DNA of 64,000 nt. It comes from Bretschneidera sinensis (taxonomy: Eukaryota > Streptophyta > Magnoliopsida > Brassicales > Akaniaceae). A program made the translations under genes and the position numbers. The notes beneath the pieces are model-generated. The model was not told where the DNA came from and ran no database searches. It was given only the letters and a program-made list of their open reading frames with translations. The DNA is taken from the NCBI GenBank assembly GCA_023935145.1, contig CM043702.1, forward strand, positions 77,965,320-78,029,319. Direction: 5' to 3'. This document shows, one piece after another, positions 22,630 to 34,343 of the stretch (positions within the stretch are counted from its first letter, which is position 1; the number at the start of each line of letters is the position of its first letter).

Positions 22630-23893
22630 GAAACCATTACCTATGTTCTTTCCTAAACAGTCTTTGACAAATGAAATGTTTTCTTGGAAGGAAGACCAAA
22701 AAATTGAACTCCTGGGTTGTGTGGATGAACTTAAAATATCATAGTTTGGGAAATATTTGTATTTTAGAACTTGAGTACATAATTGGTTAGGATTATATAG
22801 AATTCTCCATATTAGTTTCATTATAAGGGTTTGGTTCAGTAGATTCAATTGTTTAATACCTAATCATCCCCATTCTTTTGGAAGAGTTACCACATTCCAA
22901 CGAAGTAGCCTAAGTTTACGAGAATGAGGAGATGCATTCCAAAGGAAGCGTTTGACCTGATTTTTAAATTCATATGTAATCGAAGAAGGTAATAAAAAAG
23001 TAGACATAAAATAGATAGGAAAGGAATTAACAATGGAATTTATAAGAGTACATCTTCTAGCATGAAAGAGAAATTTATTATACCATATGTGGAATTTACT
23101 AGTAAGTTTTCCAAGAAGAAAATTAAAATTAGTTCTAGTAAGTCTACTAAAAAAAGGGGGTAACCTCAAATATTTATCAAAGGATCTTATTCTTGAAGGA
23201 CCATGATCATCTCCATTTAATAATTGAAATGGAGGTCAAGTTCATGGTGAGATTGAATGCCACATTGACAAATTTGAATTTGAATATTCTGTATTTCATG
23301 ATGTGGCATTCAATCTCACCGTAAACTTAACTTCATTTCAATTTTCAAATGGAGAGGATCGTGATCCATTCTTGGAATATTTAAAATAGAAGTAATCATC
23401 TATTATTAGATGATATTTTTTAGAATTTTATGGAGAATTTTTCTTTATAAAGAGTCTGTCGAGATGCCGAGGTATAAAGGAAAAGGATATCATTTATGTA
23501 TGACATGTGTTAGAGCCAGCTTGAAAGAATAAGATACATTCATCAACAAAATTCAGAATATGGATAGATAGACCTGTCTACAAACTTTAAGAGGTTTAAT
23601 ATTATTAGAAGACTTAGCAGTGAGGATACTTTGAGTCAAACTTCAGAATAGAGGAGGAAACGATAGGGTGATAAAGAATTACCTTGTGTCAATCCTCCTT
23701 AAGGTTTAAAAGGAGAAAAAAGTTGTCCATCGATTAAAATTCTAAGTATAAGGTTGTTACACATTCATAATGATTTTTATCCAATGTGTATGGAAATTAT
23801 ATTGAGTAAGAACTTGTTTTAGAATATGACCATTCTATTTTGTCATAAGCTTTTTCAAAATCAAGTTTAATAGGCTTGTAACCTTTAGTACCA
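22630..23893 (-). pseudogene. LINE 5' part: reverse transcriptase
   Basis: Read on the minus strand from 23893: IKLDFEKAYDKIEW (near 23850) is the RT motif that holds the first catalytic aspartate of plant LINEs. It is followed by HTHWIKIIMN-like sequence and, after the MITE, SRLTRTNFNFLLGKLTSKFH and FYMSTFLLPSS-like thumb sequence to 22864. The connection region reaches 22630 (IGNGFSH). The frame then resumes across the CACTA insertion at 4344. Stops and frameshifts are frequent. The N-terminal endonuclease region is not visible; a short piece may continue beyond the solo LTR. Confidence 0.8.
23198..23367. mobile_element. foldback MITE inserted in the LINE
   Basis: Terminal inverted repeats of about 65 bp (GGACCATGATCATCTCC outward to ATTGAATGCCACAT, and its counterpart ending GGATCGTGATCC) enclose a short loop, total 170 bp. 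Flanks ATTCTTGAA and ATTCTTGGA form a 9-bp target duplication with one mismatch. Long inverted repeats plus a 9-bp duplication suggest a Mutator-type MITE. Confidence 0.75.
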
Positions 23894-23903
23894 ATCTTTT
23901 TAT

Positions 23904-24611
23904 TGTTAGATTTTTTAAGTGTTTAAAAACACCTATCATCTTGGCCAAACTAGTCATTATGGTCCAACTAACCGTTATAGTCTAACTAGCCGTTATTGGT
24001 CTAACTAGCCATTGGAGATAACACTATATAAACTTTTATGCTCTCCCATTTTTAAAACACACAACAATCATTTTCCATCTTATCTTTTCTTTGTGAGTAT
24101 CATATCTTGATAATTTAGAGAATCTTGTGAGGTACAAGTAGCAAAAAATTTCCTATAGTAATCCTTTAGCCTTTGTAGTGGATGTGCATTCATAAAAATG
24201 ATTTCTATAATTGAATCCTGGAGTGTAGACACGTTGAGACCATACAGTCTAAGTCAAAGAACAATCATTTGTAAAACACACAACAATCATTTTTCCATCT
24301 TATCTCTTCTTTGTGAGTATCATTTCTTGATAATTTAGAGAGTTTTGTGAGGTACAAGTAGCAAAGAATTTCTAGTAGCAATCCTTTAGCCTTTGTAGTG
24401 GATGTTCATTCATACAAAGGATTACTATAGTTGAATTCTGGAGTGTAGACACGTTGAGACCATACGCGCCAAGTCAAAGAATTTATGACACAAAATCTAT
24501 GTTTAAGGACAATGCTTCTGTGTGCCTCTATAGCTAAGCTTTCTTGTCCTAATCTTTCTTAATTGTTATGTTTAATTATTAGTAAGCATTCAATCACAAA
24601 TAATTCCAACA
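23904..24611 (+). mobile_element. solo LTR in the LINE, with internal duplication
   Basis: Begins TGTTAGA and ends CCAACA. A promoter-like CACTATATAAAC is at about 24023-24034. Two copies of a roughly 217-bp segment lie at about 24050-24265 and 24268-24485, both containing CCTTTAGCCTTTGTAGTGG and GGAGTGTAGACACGTTGAG. The 5-bp ATCTT occurs at 23894-23898 and 24612-24616, consistent with a target duplication offset by five extra bases on the left. No internal retroelement sequence remains. Most likely a copia-type LTR. Confidence 0.55.
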
Positions 24612-24616
24612 ATCTT

Positions 24617-24718
24617 AAAGGAAGATTTTCATTATGGATGCTTCAATTATTTTCATTTCCAAAATATTATTAAATGCAATTAAAGTTGATTCCTTTAATA
24701 AAAAAAAATTTATGTTTT
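24617..24718 (-). pseudogene. possible further LINE fragment
   Basis: On the minus strand a short frame reads ESTLIAFNNILEMK, similar to the LINE RT stretch that precedes the KLDFEKAYD motif, and it would join to it if the solo LTR were absent. It is too short to be sure. Confidence 0.35.
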
Positions 24719-24882
24719 AGATTTTCCAACAATTGCTTTTGTACTAATTGACCCATATGAGGACACAGATAAAATTAAAAGACATACAAGAGTCGTTACT
24801 AACTACATTATTAGAACCTTTAAAGAGCTCGGATTCACTTTTGGTGGAAAAGGAAAAATCATAATAATGATAATGGGGTAAT
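24719..24882 (+). other. unidentified exon-like fragment
   Basis: An open frame of 53 codons starts after an acceptor-like TATGTTTTAG. It has protein-like composition (TIAFVLIDPYEDTDKIKRH near the start, then TNYIIRTFKELGFTFGGKG). I do not recognise the family. It could be a captured or decayed host exon; no neighbouring exon was found. Confidence 0.3.
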
Positions 24883-24968
24883 AAAAAAAGAATATGAAAA
24901 GTTGTGGTCGACTGTTTTACTATTATTTCTTTGTTTGGACAAAGATATTCTTTCTTGTGACAGAATAT

Positions 24969-24977
24969 ATGTGTGTG

Positions 24978-25054
<77 letters not shown>
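24969..25054. repeat. GT and TA microsatellite
   Basis: About nine GT units are followed by about 33 TA units. Open frames through this stretch on either strand are artefacts of the repeat. Confidence 0.95.
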
Positions 25055-25056
<2 letters not shown>

Positions 25057-25400
25057 GAAATGGTAACTTTTATGTTGCATAAGATTTGATTGTTGATTAA
25101 ATTAAAGATTTAATCACCGCATATATTGATGTGCATCCTGTTTGATAGTAAAAAAAATGGTTTGTAGTTATGAAATGATGGCTTTTCACACTCACATTTG
25201 TTGCATAAAATTTATAAATAATTAAATCCAAAATTATTGTAGACATGGAAGAATCAAAGAATTTGTACTGTTAACATGGAGAGTAATTTTTACACTGGGT
25301 AATAATTTAATAAGATACTAATGCTTTTGTTAATATTCTTTCTTGCAGGGAGAAAGAAATAAAAGAATAGAAAATTAAAAAAAAATTGATGATCGACGGT
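25055..25400. other. unassigned AT-rich sequence
   Basis: No gene or repeat structure is recognisable between the microsatellite and element I. It is AT-rich and may be old host or decayed transposon DNA. Confidence 0.4.
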
Positions 25401-26035
25401 TGATTACGCCGAAAACATAACGCGGTAGTTGTAGCACAGCTTTGGGGTGTCGATTCCACAGGGAAACAAGTTAACTACAAAAGAAGGTGTGAACCATAAC
25501 ACAAACGATAAAGATTTAAGTGAGAAAGTATGAACTGTTGATAATAGAGTAATTATGTACATAGATTGTAAAATATAATAGAGGAACAACAAGGTTCCGG
25601 GAATCCTCCTTAGATTCATTGCCCTAATCCTAACTTGATTCAATTGTTTTTATCTCGATTGCAAGTTTCACATCCCAAACAAGCAATCGAAAGATATTTA
25701 ATGAGAGCACGTATAAAAACCCTAATGTAATTGTTATGAAATACTTTACTTTTGTCTCATGCACACATGATCTATCCTATAGGTTTATCAAGAAACGACA
25801 ATATATCTTTTATGACAATATTGCAATAATGGACAAGCCTAAAGGATAAATCTACCGGACTCAATCATACCTAAATAATCTTGACATAATAAAAGCATGA
25901 CTAGATTTATATCAAGGAGAAAGATACAATCACTAGATTAGAGAAAATCTTATAATTAGATAGCAAAGTAAATCATAACAATGTTTTGACATTAAATCCC
26001 TACTATAACTAAATCAAAGAAAGGAAAATTCTAAC
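25401..26035 (-). repeat. element I truncated 3' LTR
   Basis: Starts TGATTACGCC and aligns with the first half of the LTR at 28464-29760, including TTGGGGTGTCGATTCCACAGG and the conserved GGTTCCGGGAATCCTCC block. It stops abruptly at about 26035. Confidence 0.8.
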
Positions 26036-26429
26036 CGCTATATGATATCTCAATTAAGCTCATATCATTGACATGTGAATAAACTCTAAGGCTAACACCA
26101 AGCATGCTAAAAACAAACAAAAAGGAAAATGACACCAAGTAGTTCAATGAAAATCATGAAAAACAGGAATATATTTCCTACACCCCCAACTTAAAATAAG
26201 CATTGTCCTCAATGTAAAAGCAAAAGTTAAGGAAACTCTCTTTTTGACCAAAGGTGCATGGAGTTGAAAGTTGTACACGATCATTTGAACTGCTTCGTTT
26301 ATTTGTCCCTGAAAAATAAATATGAAAGTAAAACTGGAAAACAGCAAAATAATAATAATAAACAAGAAAAAGAAATATGAAAACAATAAAAATAAAAGGA
26401 TACGTTGTGGGTTGCCTCCCATGAGCGCT

Positions 26430-28203
26430 AAGTTTTACGTCTTCAGCCAGACGCTCATATTCCCTCCTAGAAAAACATAGGTTTAATGCACTTGCCACTG
26501 CTTCATTGCCAAATTTGGTGCCTGTATGCTTTTGAGAGGCCTCAAGGATGTCATCAATAACATCCGCAAATTCTGGCTCGATATATGCTCTTGTGAAGCC
26601 ATGGGTGAGGGTGGACTCCAATGGATTAAGGTGCTGGACCTTTATGATGAATGAGTCCATCATGTATGCTTGGTGGCTTTCGTCTACATCCTCTGAGTTT
26701 TTCGTTGTTGGGATGTGTAATAAATTACTACTTAGTGTCTCAATGGCATTCAACTCCTTCACATTCTGTTGTGCCAGGTGCTGACCATGGGATGTGGATT
26801 AAGCTTGAGAAGGGAACTTACCTCGCTCAGTCACACTCAAGTAGCTCGTCAACTTGGATACTTGGATCTTTATCTCTTTATTTTCTTCAATAGCCTACGT
26901 AATTAAAGATTCAAGTCTTTTATTAGTCTTACCCTGTGCCTCAATAAAAGCATGTAAAGTGTCTTCTAAAGAACTCCTAAAAGACACAGGTGCATGATAT
27001 GGTTCAAGATATGGTTCAGGGGGTTGTGCAAGCTGCTGGTTTTCAGACTTCCAGCTGAAATTGGGGTGATTTCGCCATCCTGGATTATAAGTATCAAAGA
27101 AGGGTGTCAAAGGCTTCTTGTACATGCCTAAGGCATTACATTGTTCCTTATACATCCCTCTATCTCAACAAATGTGGGACACCCTTGGGCGAGATGATCT
27201 ACCCCGCCATACACAAAACATGGTTTCAAAGACGTTACATGATTAGCTACTTGTGTTAGCTTTGAGCTTTTAGTCTTTAGCACCTCTAGTTCCCTAGTGA
27301 GCATCTCGACCTTGGCCCTAAGGTTATCCTCTTCCCTAAGATGGTAAATTCCACCACCATTTGGGTTCCCTATAGGTCGTGACCTATTTGTGCTTTTAGT
27401 AGCACTAGGTCCAGTCCAAGTGTGAGCTTTTTCAGCAAGCTCATTGAGGTACTCTATGGCCTCATCAGAATCTTTCGCCAATAACTCACCACTACACATC
27501 ATCTCTACAAATTGGTGCTCTCTATATGTAAGTCCCTCATAAAAATAGCTCACCAAGCGCCAACTCTCATACCCATGGTGAGGACACATACTCAACGACT
27601 CCTTAAATCTCTCCCAAGACTGATACAAAGTCTCGCTGTCCTTTTGTGCAAAGGTGGAGATTTGTCTTTTTAAAGCATTGGTCTTATGTTGGGGAAAGTA
27701 TTTATTAAAGAAAGCCCGAGTCATCACAGTCCATGACCTAATAGATCGCGGTCTTAGTGAATATAGCCAACTCTTAGCTCTATCCTTTAAAGCAAAAGGA
27801 AAGAACTTAAGCCTCACAATGTCATTGGTTTTATCTTGACTATGAAAAGTCGCGACTACTTCCTCAAACTCTCTAATGTGCACATATGAGTTTTCATTAT
27901 CCAAGCCATAAAATGTAGGCAGTAACTGTATCATCCCTGTTTTAAACTCTAGTTGGCGAGTATTGGCTGGAAACATGATGCATGATGGTGTGGCTGTGCG
28001 TATAGGGTGGAGGTAATCCTGAAGTGTCCTAGCAACATTCTTATTAGGGTTATCGGCTATGTTAACAAAATCCTCTAAATTCTCTAATGGGGTGCACTAT
28101 GGTTTGATCTAGGCAAGGTTTCACTAATGGACGTGGAATGAGAGGGTAATTCTAGTTCGGGTCCTCTAATGAATCTACCTCGCTAATCTCTCGGTCTAAG
28201 CAT
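26430..28203 (-). pseudogene. gag of element I
   Basis: Starts at 28203 (MLRPRD) with an in-frame stop soon after. The main frame 27976-27128 holds CIMFPANTRQLEFKTGMIQ, REFEEVVATFHSQD, FPFALKDRAKSWLYSL and FFNKYFPQHKTN, the Athila-type capsid region. The zinc knuckle near 27215 reads CFVYGGVDHLAQGC where E has CFVCGGVDHLLQEC, so the second cysteine is lost. The C-terminal part (26762-26430) ends RREYERLAEDVKLSAHGR. It would package element RNA in trans with an autonomous relative. Frameshifts make this copy inactive. Confidence 0.8.
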
Positions 28204-28439
28204 GCACCAAATGAATCAGAGAGGAAATAAATAAAACAGAATAAAAAAATCAAAACAAAGAGAAAAGAACAATAAAAAATTACTATAAAAAGAAAGAAGG
28301 AAAAAAATAAAAAAAATAATGCAGCAAGCTAAAAGAAGGAACGAAGTTACCGCCTTTACAGCTGCTGAAAAGAAAAACAATTTACAACTCTTCTACCGTT
28401 ATGTCAAAAGTTGACAATCTTCTTTGTAAGTAAGCGCAT

Positions 28440-28463
28440 TTCCCCGGCAACGACGCCAAAATT
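28440..28463 (-). other. element I primer-binding-like site
   Basis: The minus strand reads TTTGGCGTCGTTGCCGGGGA next to the LTR end, one base from the TTTGGCGCCGTTGCCGGGGA type used by Athila and related elements. Confidence 0.75.
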
Positions 28464-29760
28464 TAATTATGCCTAAAGTATAACGCTGTAGTTGTAGTAC
28501 AGCTTTGGGGTGTCGATTCCACAGGGAAACAAACTAACTACAAGAGAAGGTGTGAACCTCAACACAAATGATAAAGATCAAGTGAATAAATCTGAGTTTG
28601 ATAGTGAAATAGTGTGAAGGAAATTGTATAAATAATATAATGGAGGCAACAAGGTTCCGGGAATCCTCCCTAGGTTCGTTGCCCTAATCTTAACTTGATT
28701 CAGTTGTTTTTATCTCGATTGCAAGTTTCACATCCCAAATAGGCAATCGGCAAATATTTAATTAAAGCACATTGATATGAATTACTCTTTACTTTCGAGT
28801 TAAGTACACATGACCTATCCTATAGATTTATCAAGAGACGACAATATCGCAGTAATGGACAAACCTAAAGATAAATCTACCGAACTCAATCACATCCAAA
28901 CAAATTGACATAAGAAGAGCATGACTAAACTTATATCTAGGAGAAGCATGCAATCATCGGATTAATAGGAAATCTTCTAATTAAATCAAAGAGTAAATCA
29001 TAATAATGTTTAATGAAAATAATTCCAAACTACAACTGAATCAAATAAAGGAAAATAAGAACAACTACACCTAGGGATTCATCCTTTTGCCTTGCTTGGA
29101 GACTAGTTGGCCGTGGGGCTCATGCTTCCTTGAGTTGCCTCCGACCTCTCAATGATCTCCCCCTTGGTAGCAAAGCTTCGGAGATTCCTCAGCTTGCCCT
29201 CCAAAGGTACTCGGGAGTCCTCCTAAAGGCCCTCTGGATTACTCCTAAAGGCCCTCTGGATATGCTTCCAGATGATTCTCAAAGCTAAAGTGGAGTGGGT
29301 CTTTTATAGGAAAACTCCTAGAGTGCTATGTGTTTTCTATCAGATACTACCCGAGTGCGCTCGATCGCAGGCTTGGTGTGCTCGATCGCAGGTTGGTGCG
29401 CTCGAGCGAAGTTGCACTGCAAAGAACTTCTTAGTCGATGTGGGATGTGCATATGCGCTCGATCGCGGGCTTGGGCGCTCGAGCACTAGTGCGCTCGATC
29501 GCAAAGCTTCTGTGCTCGAGCGTAGTGCAGGCAGCAACATCTTGTCCTTCACTCCGGTGCATGGAATCTTGGCACTTTAAGCAATGATCGCTTTTTCTTC
29601 TCTTTTGGACTCAAAGTACCTGAAAATGCACTGAAATAAGTCAGTGGTCCAATAATATCACTTTAGAGTTATTAACATATAAAAGTGCAATAAAGACCGA
29701 GATCAATCCTAAAATGCTAACAATTAAACACTGTTGAGATGCATTTTATGGCTCTCATCA
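28464..29760 (-). repeat. element I 5' LTR
   Basis: 1297 bp, starting TAATTATGCC (a mutated TGATTACGCC) and ending CTCTCATCA. The minus-strand TATA box CTATAAAAG lies at about 29300-29309. The upstream region 29345-29530 carries GC-rich short repeats built on GCTCGATCGCAGG, shared with F but not with E. Confidence 0.85.
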
Positions 29761-30433
29761 AGATCGCTTCCCATGTAGTCAAAGAACCAGGTGGAAGAGT
29801 CATCAACCACACTTTTGCTCTATCTTTTAATGTGTAGGGGAAGCATCTCATCCTGAATTGATCCTCATTCAGCCTCTGTAGAGGAAAAGTCTGTATTATT
29901 GCATAGAAATCCCTTATGAAGGTTAATGGGTCTTCATTTGGAATTTCGTAGAATGAAGAGAGCATGGTAAAGTGGATATTTTTTATCTTATAATTTCGTG
30001 CAGCTTCCCTCAATTGGATGCAAGATGTGGAAGTGCCAATGATCGACCTTGCATACTCCTTCATCATAATTTGTCTTTCAGCTTCTTCCATTCTTTCGGG
30101 CTCCTCTTTTTCTATTCCCTCAACCTTTTCTTCTTCTTCCATAGGCTGTAACATCTCCCTTAGCCTATGGATGTTGTCTATTGCTGGCACTAGATTTCTC
30201 CCTTGCGATCTTCTACCGTGCATGTACCTGAAGAAAACAAAAGAAAAATAAAGCTACCCGGAATCAAGAGAGCGAACATCAAGAAACAAATTAATACCAA
30301 TTTAAATCAAGAAGCAAATAAAGAAAAATTGACGAAATAAAAGAAATAAAAATTATGCCTAAAAGAAAGAAAAGAAATAAAATAAAAATAAAAATAAAAA
30401 CAAAGAAAATAACTAAAGAATTAAATGTCAATT
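29761..30433 (-). pseudogene. gag N-terminal part of element H
   Basis: Minus-strand frame from 30223 (MHGRRSQGRNLVPAID) with an acidic stretch, then FTMLSSFYEIPNEDPLTFIR, RMRCFPYTLKDRAKVWLMTL and PPGSLTTWE, the capsid region of Athila/Tat-type gag. It is cut at 29760 by the LTR of element I. Distinct from the gag of E, F and I. Confidence 0.75.
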
Positions 30434-30456
30434 CCTCGGCAACGGCGCAAAAAACT
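30434..30456 (-). other. element H primer-binding-like site
   Basis: The minus strand reads TTTTGCGCCGTTGCCGAGG next to the LTR start, a variant of the TGGCGCCGTTGCCGGGG site. Confidence 0.7.
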
Positions 30457-32221
30457 TGATGTGCAAATTTGAAATGCTCGCAAGTGCATGAATCACAAAT
30501 ATTGCGATGAGTTTACTCTCGAGGTCGATCTCTGAAGGAATTGCAGTGGTTTAAATCCTAAATTACTTTCTTAAAATTACTAAAACAAACTCTGAAATTA
30601 AATCCTAAACACTCTAATTAAAAGATTGGTAAAGAGAAAACTGAAATAAAAAAAATTAAGTAAATTAAACAAAACGAATTATGAAGAGATGAGTATAATC
30701 AATGAGAACAATTGGGAGTTTGGCTTGCTATCCAATCATGAATTGGAACATTTAGTGAATATAAAGAATTAATCAACATCCAAGATTATTGGTATTTCCG
30801 ATAAGACTAGAGAATGCCATTGATCGTGTTTATTCTCAATTTATGACTAATTAATTAAATTCCATGGATCGTGTTCATCAATTAATTAGTTAAATTAAGT
30901 ACAAGGAAAACGCAACCACCTAAATCACAATTTGATTTGAATCCTGATTTAAATTCCTATTCAAGAAAGCTTAATTAGGTGTAGATGATTTGTCCTCATC
31001 CTAATCTTAAATATTAACCTTGACTTTCAATAATAGATGGCCAATCCACAAGCAATAATCAAAGGTATGAAGGATATTGAATAAGAAATAATCTAGAAAA
31101 TTTCATAAAACTAAATCCACCAAAATATCCAAAACAATCAAGGCAGCTAAGTTGTTTGCCCAACAATGCATTCAATTGCTCATGTTTAAATTCCAATCAC
31201 AGAATTCAAATATTAGGGTTACAAGCATATTGAAGGACAAAAGGAGCAAAGATAGAATTTCTTCCCGAATTACAAGATGAATCCTCAAAGTCTTGAAGCG
31301 ATTGATCGTCGTCTTCAATCTCTTGATAAGCTGTCTTGATGAAAGAAACCGTCTCCTCCTTCAATCTCCCAAAACTCCTCTTGATAATATCTCTCCAAGA
31401 ACTGCCATTGTCCCCCCTCTTCTTTGAGTCTAAAATTCCTATATATAGCTGTGTGGTGATGGCTTTGTAGACAAAAAAGTCTCCCTAAGGTTTCTGTTTA
31501 GGCCATGTGCTTATGCTACTGTCCAGGCCCGGTTCTGCTGCTGTCCAGGCTGTGTGTTTGCTGCTGTCCAAGCCAGGTTTCTACTATTGTCCATGCCAGG
31601 TTTCTGATGTTCAGAACTGGTCTGGTTGTGTTACTGTCCACCCCATGCAAATCCCAAAAAAATGAGAATTTAATAGCTCATTCTCTTCTGCCACGCTGAA
31701 ATCACGCATAGTCTAACCTTTGTCTACTAAAAATGCCATAACTTTCTCTAAAAAAATCATGTTTATGAGCCATAAAATTCTTCAGAAAATAGACATCAGG
31801 ATCTTAACAAGCATATATGGCTCATCTCCTGGTTCTTCCTGAATCATTACAGTTTAATCCAAAAAATTCACTTCTACCATGCTGAAATCACGCGTAGCCT
31901 AACCTTTGTCTACTAAAACTGCCATAACTTTCTCTATAAAAATCATATTTACAAGCCATAAAATTCTCCAGAAAAAAGACATCCGGATATTTCTAAGTAT
32001 ATATCGTTCATCTCCTGGTTCTTCCTGAATCAATATAGTTTTATCCGTAAAAATGGCTGATCTGGACGGGCAATTCTGGCAATTTAGTGAAACTCCCTTC
32101 CAAGTGCTTGTGAACCTGTAAAACAACAAAAAAACAACTCAAAGTAACAAATTACTAAGCTAAAAATATAAATAAATACTTGAAAAACATACAAAATTCT
32201 AGGACAAATATTCGTTCATCA
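30457..32221 (-). repeat. element H 5' LTR, with duplicated U3 module
   Basis: Starts TGATGTGC and ends TCATCA, 1765 bp. A minus-strand TATA box CTATATATAGG lies at about 31437-31448. Two tandem copies of a roughly 187-bp segment, at about 31690-31870 and 31875-32060, contain ACCTTTGTCTACTAAAA and CATCTCCTGGTTCTTCCTG. The complement of this segment also occurs in the LTRs of element E. Short repeats of CTGCTGTCCAGGC lie at about 31515-31620. The left end of the element is missing. Confidence 0.75.
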
Positions 32222-32271
32222 AGTTAGGTAAGAAAATTTCGGGGACGAAATTTTTATAAGGTGGGTAGATT
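32222..32271 (+). other. chromovirus 3' internal end and polypurine tract
   Basis: TTCGGGGACGAAATTTTTATA followed by AGGTGGGTAGAT precedes TGTAATACCC. This is the usual boundary of plant chromoviruses (Tekay/Del type). Only 50 bp of internal sequence remain before element H. Confidence 0.75.
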
Positions 32272-34343
32272 TGTAATACCCGTAATCGTAAAGTAAGGGT
32301 AAAGAAGTAATTTAGTAAATATAACATGGAATTAAAATAAAATATATGTGAAAGGTTTATTATTATTTGAATAAAACAATTCTTAAAAAAATAAAAATAA
32401 AAAAAGGATGCGTGGAGGCATAGTTACAAAGAAAATGAAAAAAAAAATTCCGGTGAACAATATAAAGGAAAAAAAAAGAAAAAAAATGTTTTTTTATAAA
32501 AAATTAAAAATTAATTTTGTGCAACACCTGGAAGTCCAGGTGTTGCAACTTTAAGTTCATATTGCTGCATGTGATGCAGCTGTAGAAATTGCAACAGTAG
32601 GAAGGCGGCCACCAGCGCTTTATAAATTGATTTTTTTTTATTAGTTTACCAAATCCTGTTCGTTTTTATTCAATCTCAAATTCAAACTACTCTATTTCTC
32701 TAAACACTTGGGGACCGAAAGAAAAGTTGAAAGAGCAAAATTTTGAAGGATTTATGGGAGAATTTTATAGAGAATCACGGGAAGCGCTAAAAAAAACATA
32801 AGGTAATAATATGAAGTTTATTTTTGAATTTTAGCATACATGAAATTTCTCGGAATTCAAAGTGGGAATTTTCAAAGGGTGTAAATTATGGAAGAATTGA
32901 AGAAATAATTAGAATTTTTAATATAAATATTATATCAGGCGTTGACGGTCAGCAATTAGAGGAAATTTCTGAGAGGAGCAGGAAAAGTAAGGAGGTGATC
33001 CAAGGGTAGCTCTAAGCTCTACGAGATGAGTTAGATTTACTTTAAGTAATCTATATAAAAATGAAATATCTAGTGATAATATTAAAATAAATTATTAGCT
33101 TATGCTTTGATGTTAGATGGAAAATTGATTGATAGGTATGATAGAAATTTTGGACATGTAGAAAATTATCATGTGAGAAATAATATTTTTAGAATAATAA
33201 GTTGATTTAATAAGAAAAACAATAAGTGAAATTCTTGATGAGCTATGGTTGAAGTTTTGATACGAATTATGAGGAGATGAAATTTAGAGGATCTTGACAA
33301 GCTATGATGAATGATTTAATGTGATTTATGAGGAGAGGAATTTAGTGGAATTTCTTTCAATAATAATTTGAGAATAATCGGGATAGCCAATTTAAATATT
33401 TGAATTCATGTTGTTTTTATGTTATTGTTCATATGCATATTTCATATCATTGTTCATATGCATATGCATTCAATAAAAGAACCGGGAGGGGACCAGTCTA
33501 ATTGAAAAACCGTGACAGCCGGTATATGCTAGAAATAAAAAAACCAGGAGGGGGCCGGTCTAAGATAAAAAAACATGTCGACATGTGGAAAGATGTTCCC
33601 TAATAATAATTCATGCATGACATTTGTTTTAAATATTGATTGCATTACTGAAATGTTGAAGTGCTGTTTGTTATTGTGAATTTTATTTATAAGTGAATGA
33701 GTCTCACAGAGAGATAGTTATAGTGAGAAAGAAACATAGAAGTATGATATGATAAGAACCATCTAAATGGTAGACTTTTTGCTGTGAACCTCATTACGAG
33801 GTAATTATGAGAAAATTGATGGTCTTGAGGTGAACCAATATATAAGAAGAAGAGATTGATAGAGAATGAGACTTATGATATGTGTTAGTGATAGTAGAAT
33901 GCTATTATCAAGTTATGTGAGATAAAAAAATAATTAAATATTGAAAGACCATTTATACAAATTGTGTACTTCTAGTAAATTTAATTCACTGAGCTTGTGA
34001 AGCTCACCCCTCATTGTACAATGATTTCATGTAGCAAGCAAGACAAATAGCTTGGTGAGTTGAGGTTTAGACGAAATCATTATCTGTAAGCCACGTACGT
34101 GTCCACATCCTCAAACTAATAAAAAAATAAAATAAAAATTTATTTGTAAATATTCATACATATTTCATTATATATAATGTTTAAGTCAAGATCATAATGA
34201 TGTATCTCCCTTATTGAGGGTTGAGGATTGATTTAAAATTTCTATTGGTGTTATTTTTATTATTGCATATATGTATCGTGCTGGGATTTTCAAAATGTGA
34301 TGACACCGTCTCGGGGGTAGCCAACCCGAGATGGGTCGTTACA
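32272..34343 (+). repeat. chromovirus 3' LTR
   Basis: Starts TGTAATACCC and ends GGGTCGTTACA, about 2072 bp with TGTAA/TTACA termini. It is bounded on the left by the purine tract and on the right by Tat gag of element C, so the chromovirus entered C. The body and 5' LTR are missing. No coding sequence is present in the LTR. Confidence 0.8.
32521..32580. repeat. two adjacent palindromes in the chromovirus LTR
   Basis: 32521-32546 is a perfect inverted repeat with 12-bp arms (GCAACACCTGGA and complement) and a 2-base centre. 32564-32580 has 7-bp arms (GCTGCAT and complement) around GTG. They lie 18 bp apart in otherwise A/T-rich sequence. Confidence 0.85.

Larger units (their letters stand above)
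25401..29760 (-). mobile_element. element I: Athila-like gag-only retrotransposon, rearranged
   Basis: A complete 5' LTR (28464-29760), primer site, gag and a truncated 3' LTR (25401 to about 26035) are read on the minus strand. No protease, RT, RNase H or integrase lies between them. LTR, leader and gag match elements E and F. The left LTR runs straight into gag-distal internal sequence at about 26036, so half an LTR and the polypurine region are deleted. The flanks ACGGT and AGATC do not match, so no target duplication supports the present ends. Confidence 0.8.

Noticed and set aside
24859..25082. Open frames over the GT/TA microsatellite
   Set aside because: The Tyr-Ile and Thr-His repeats are products of the dinucleotide run.
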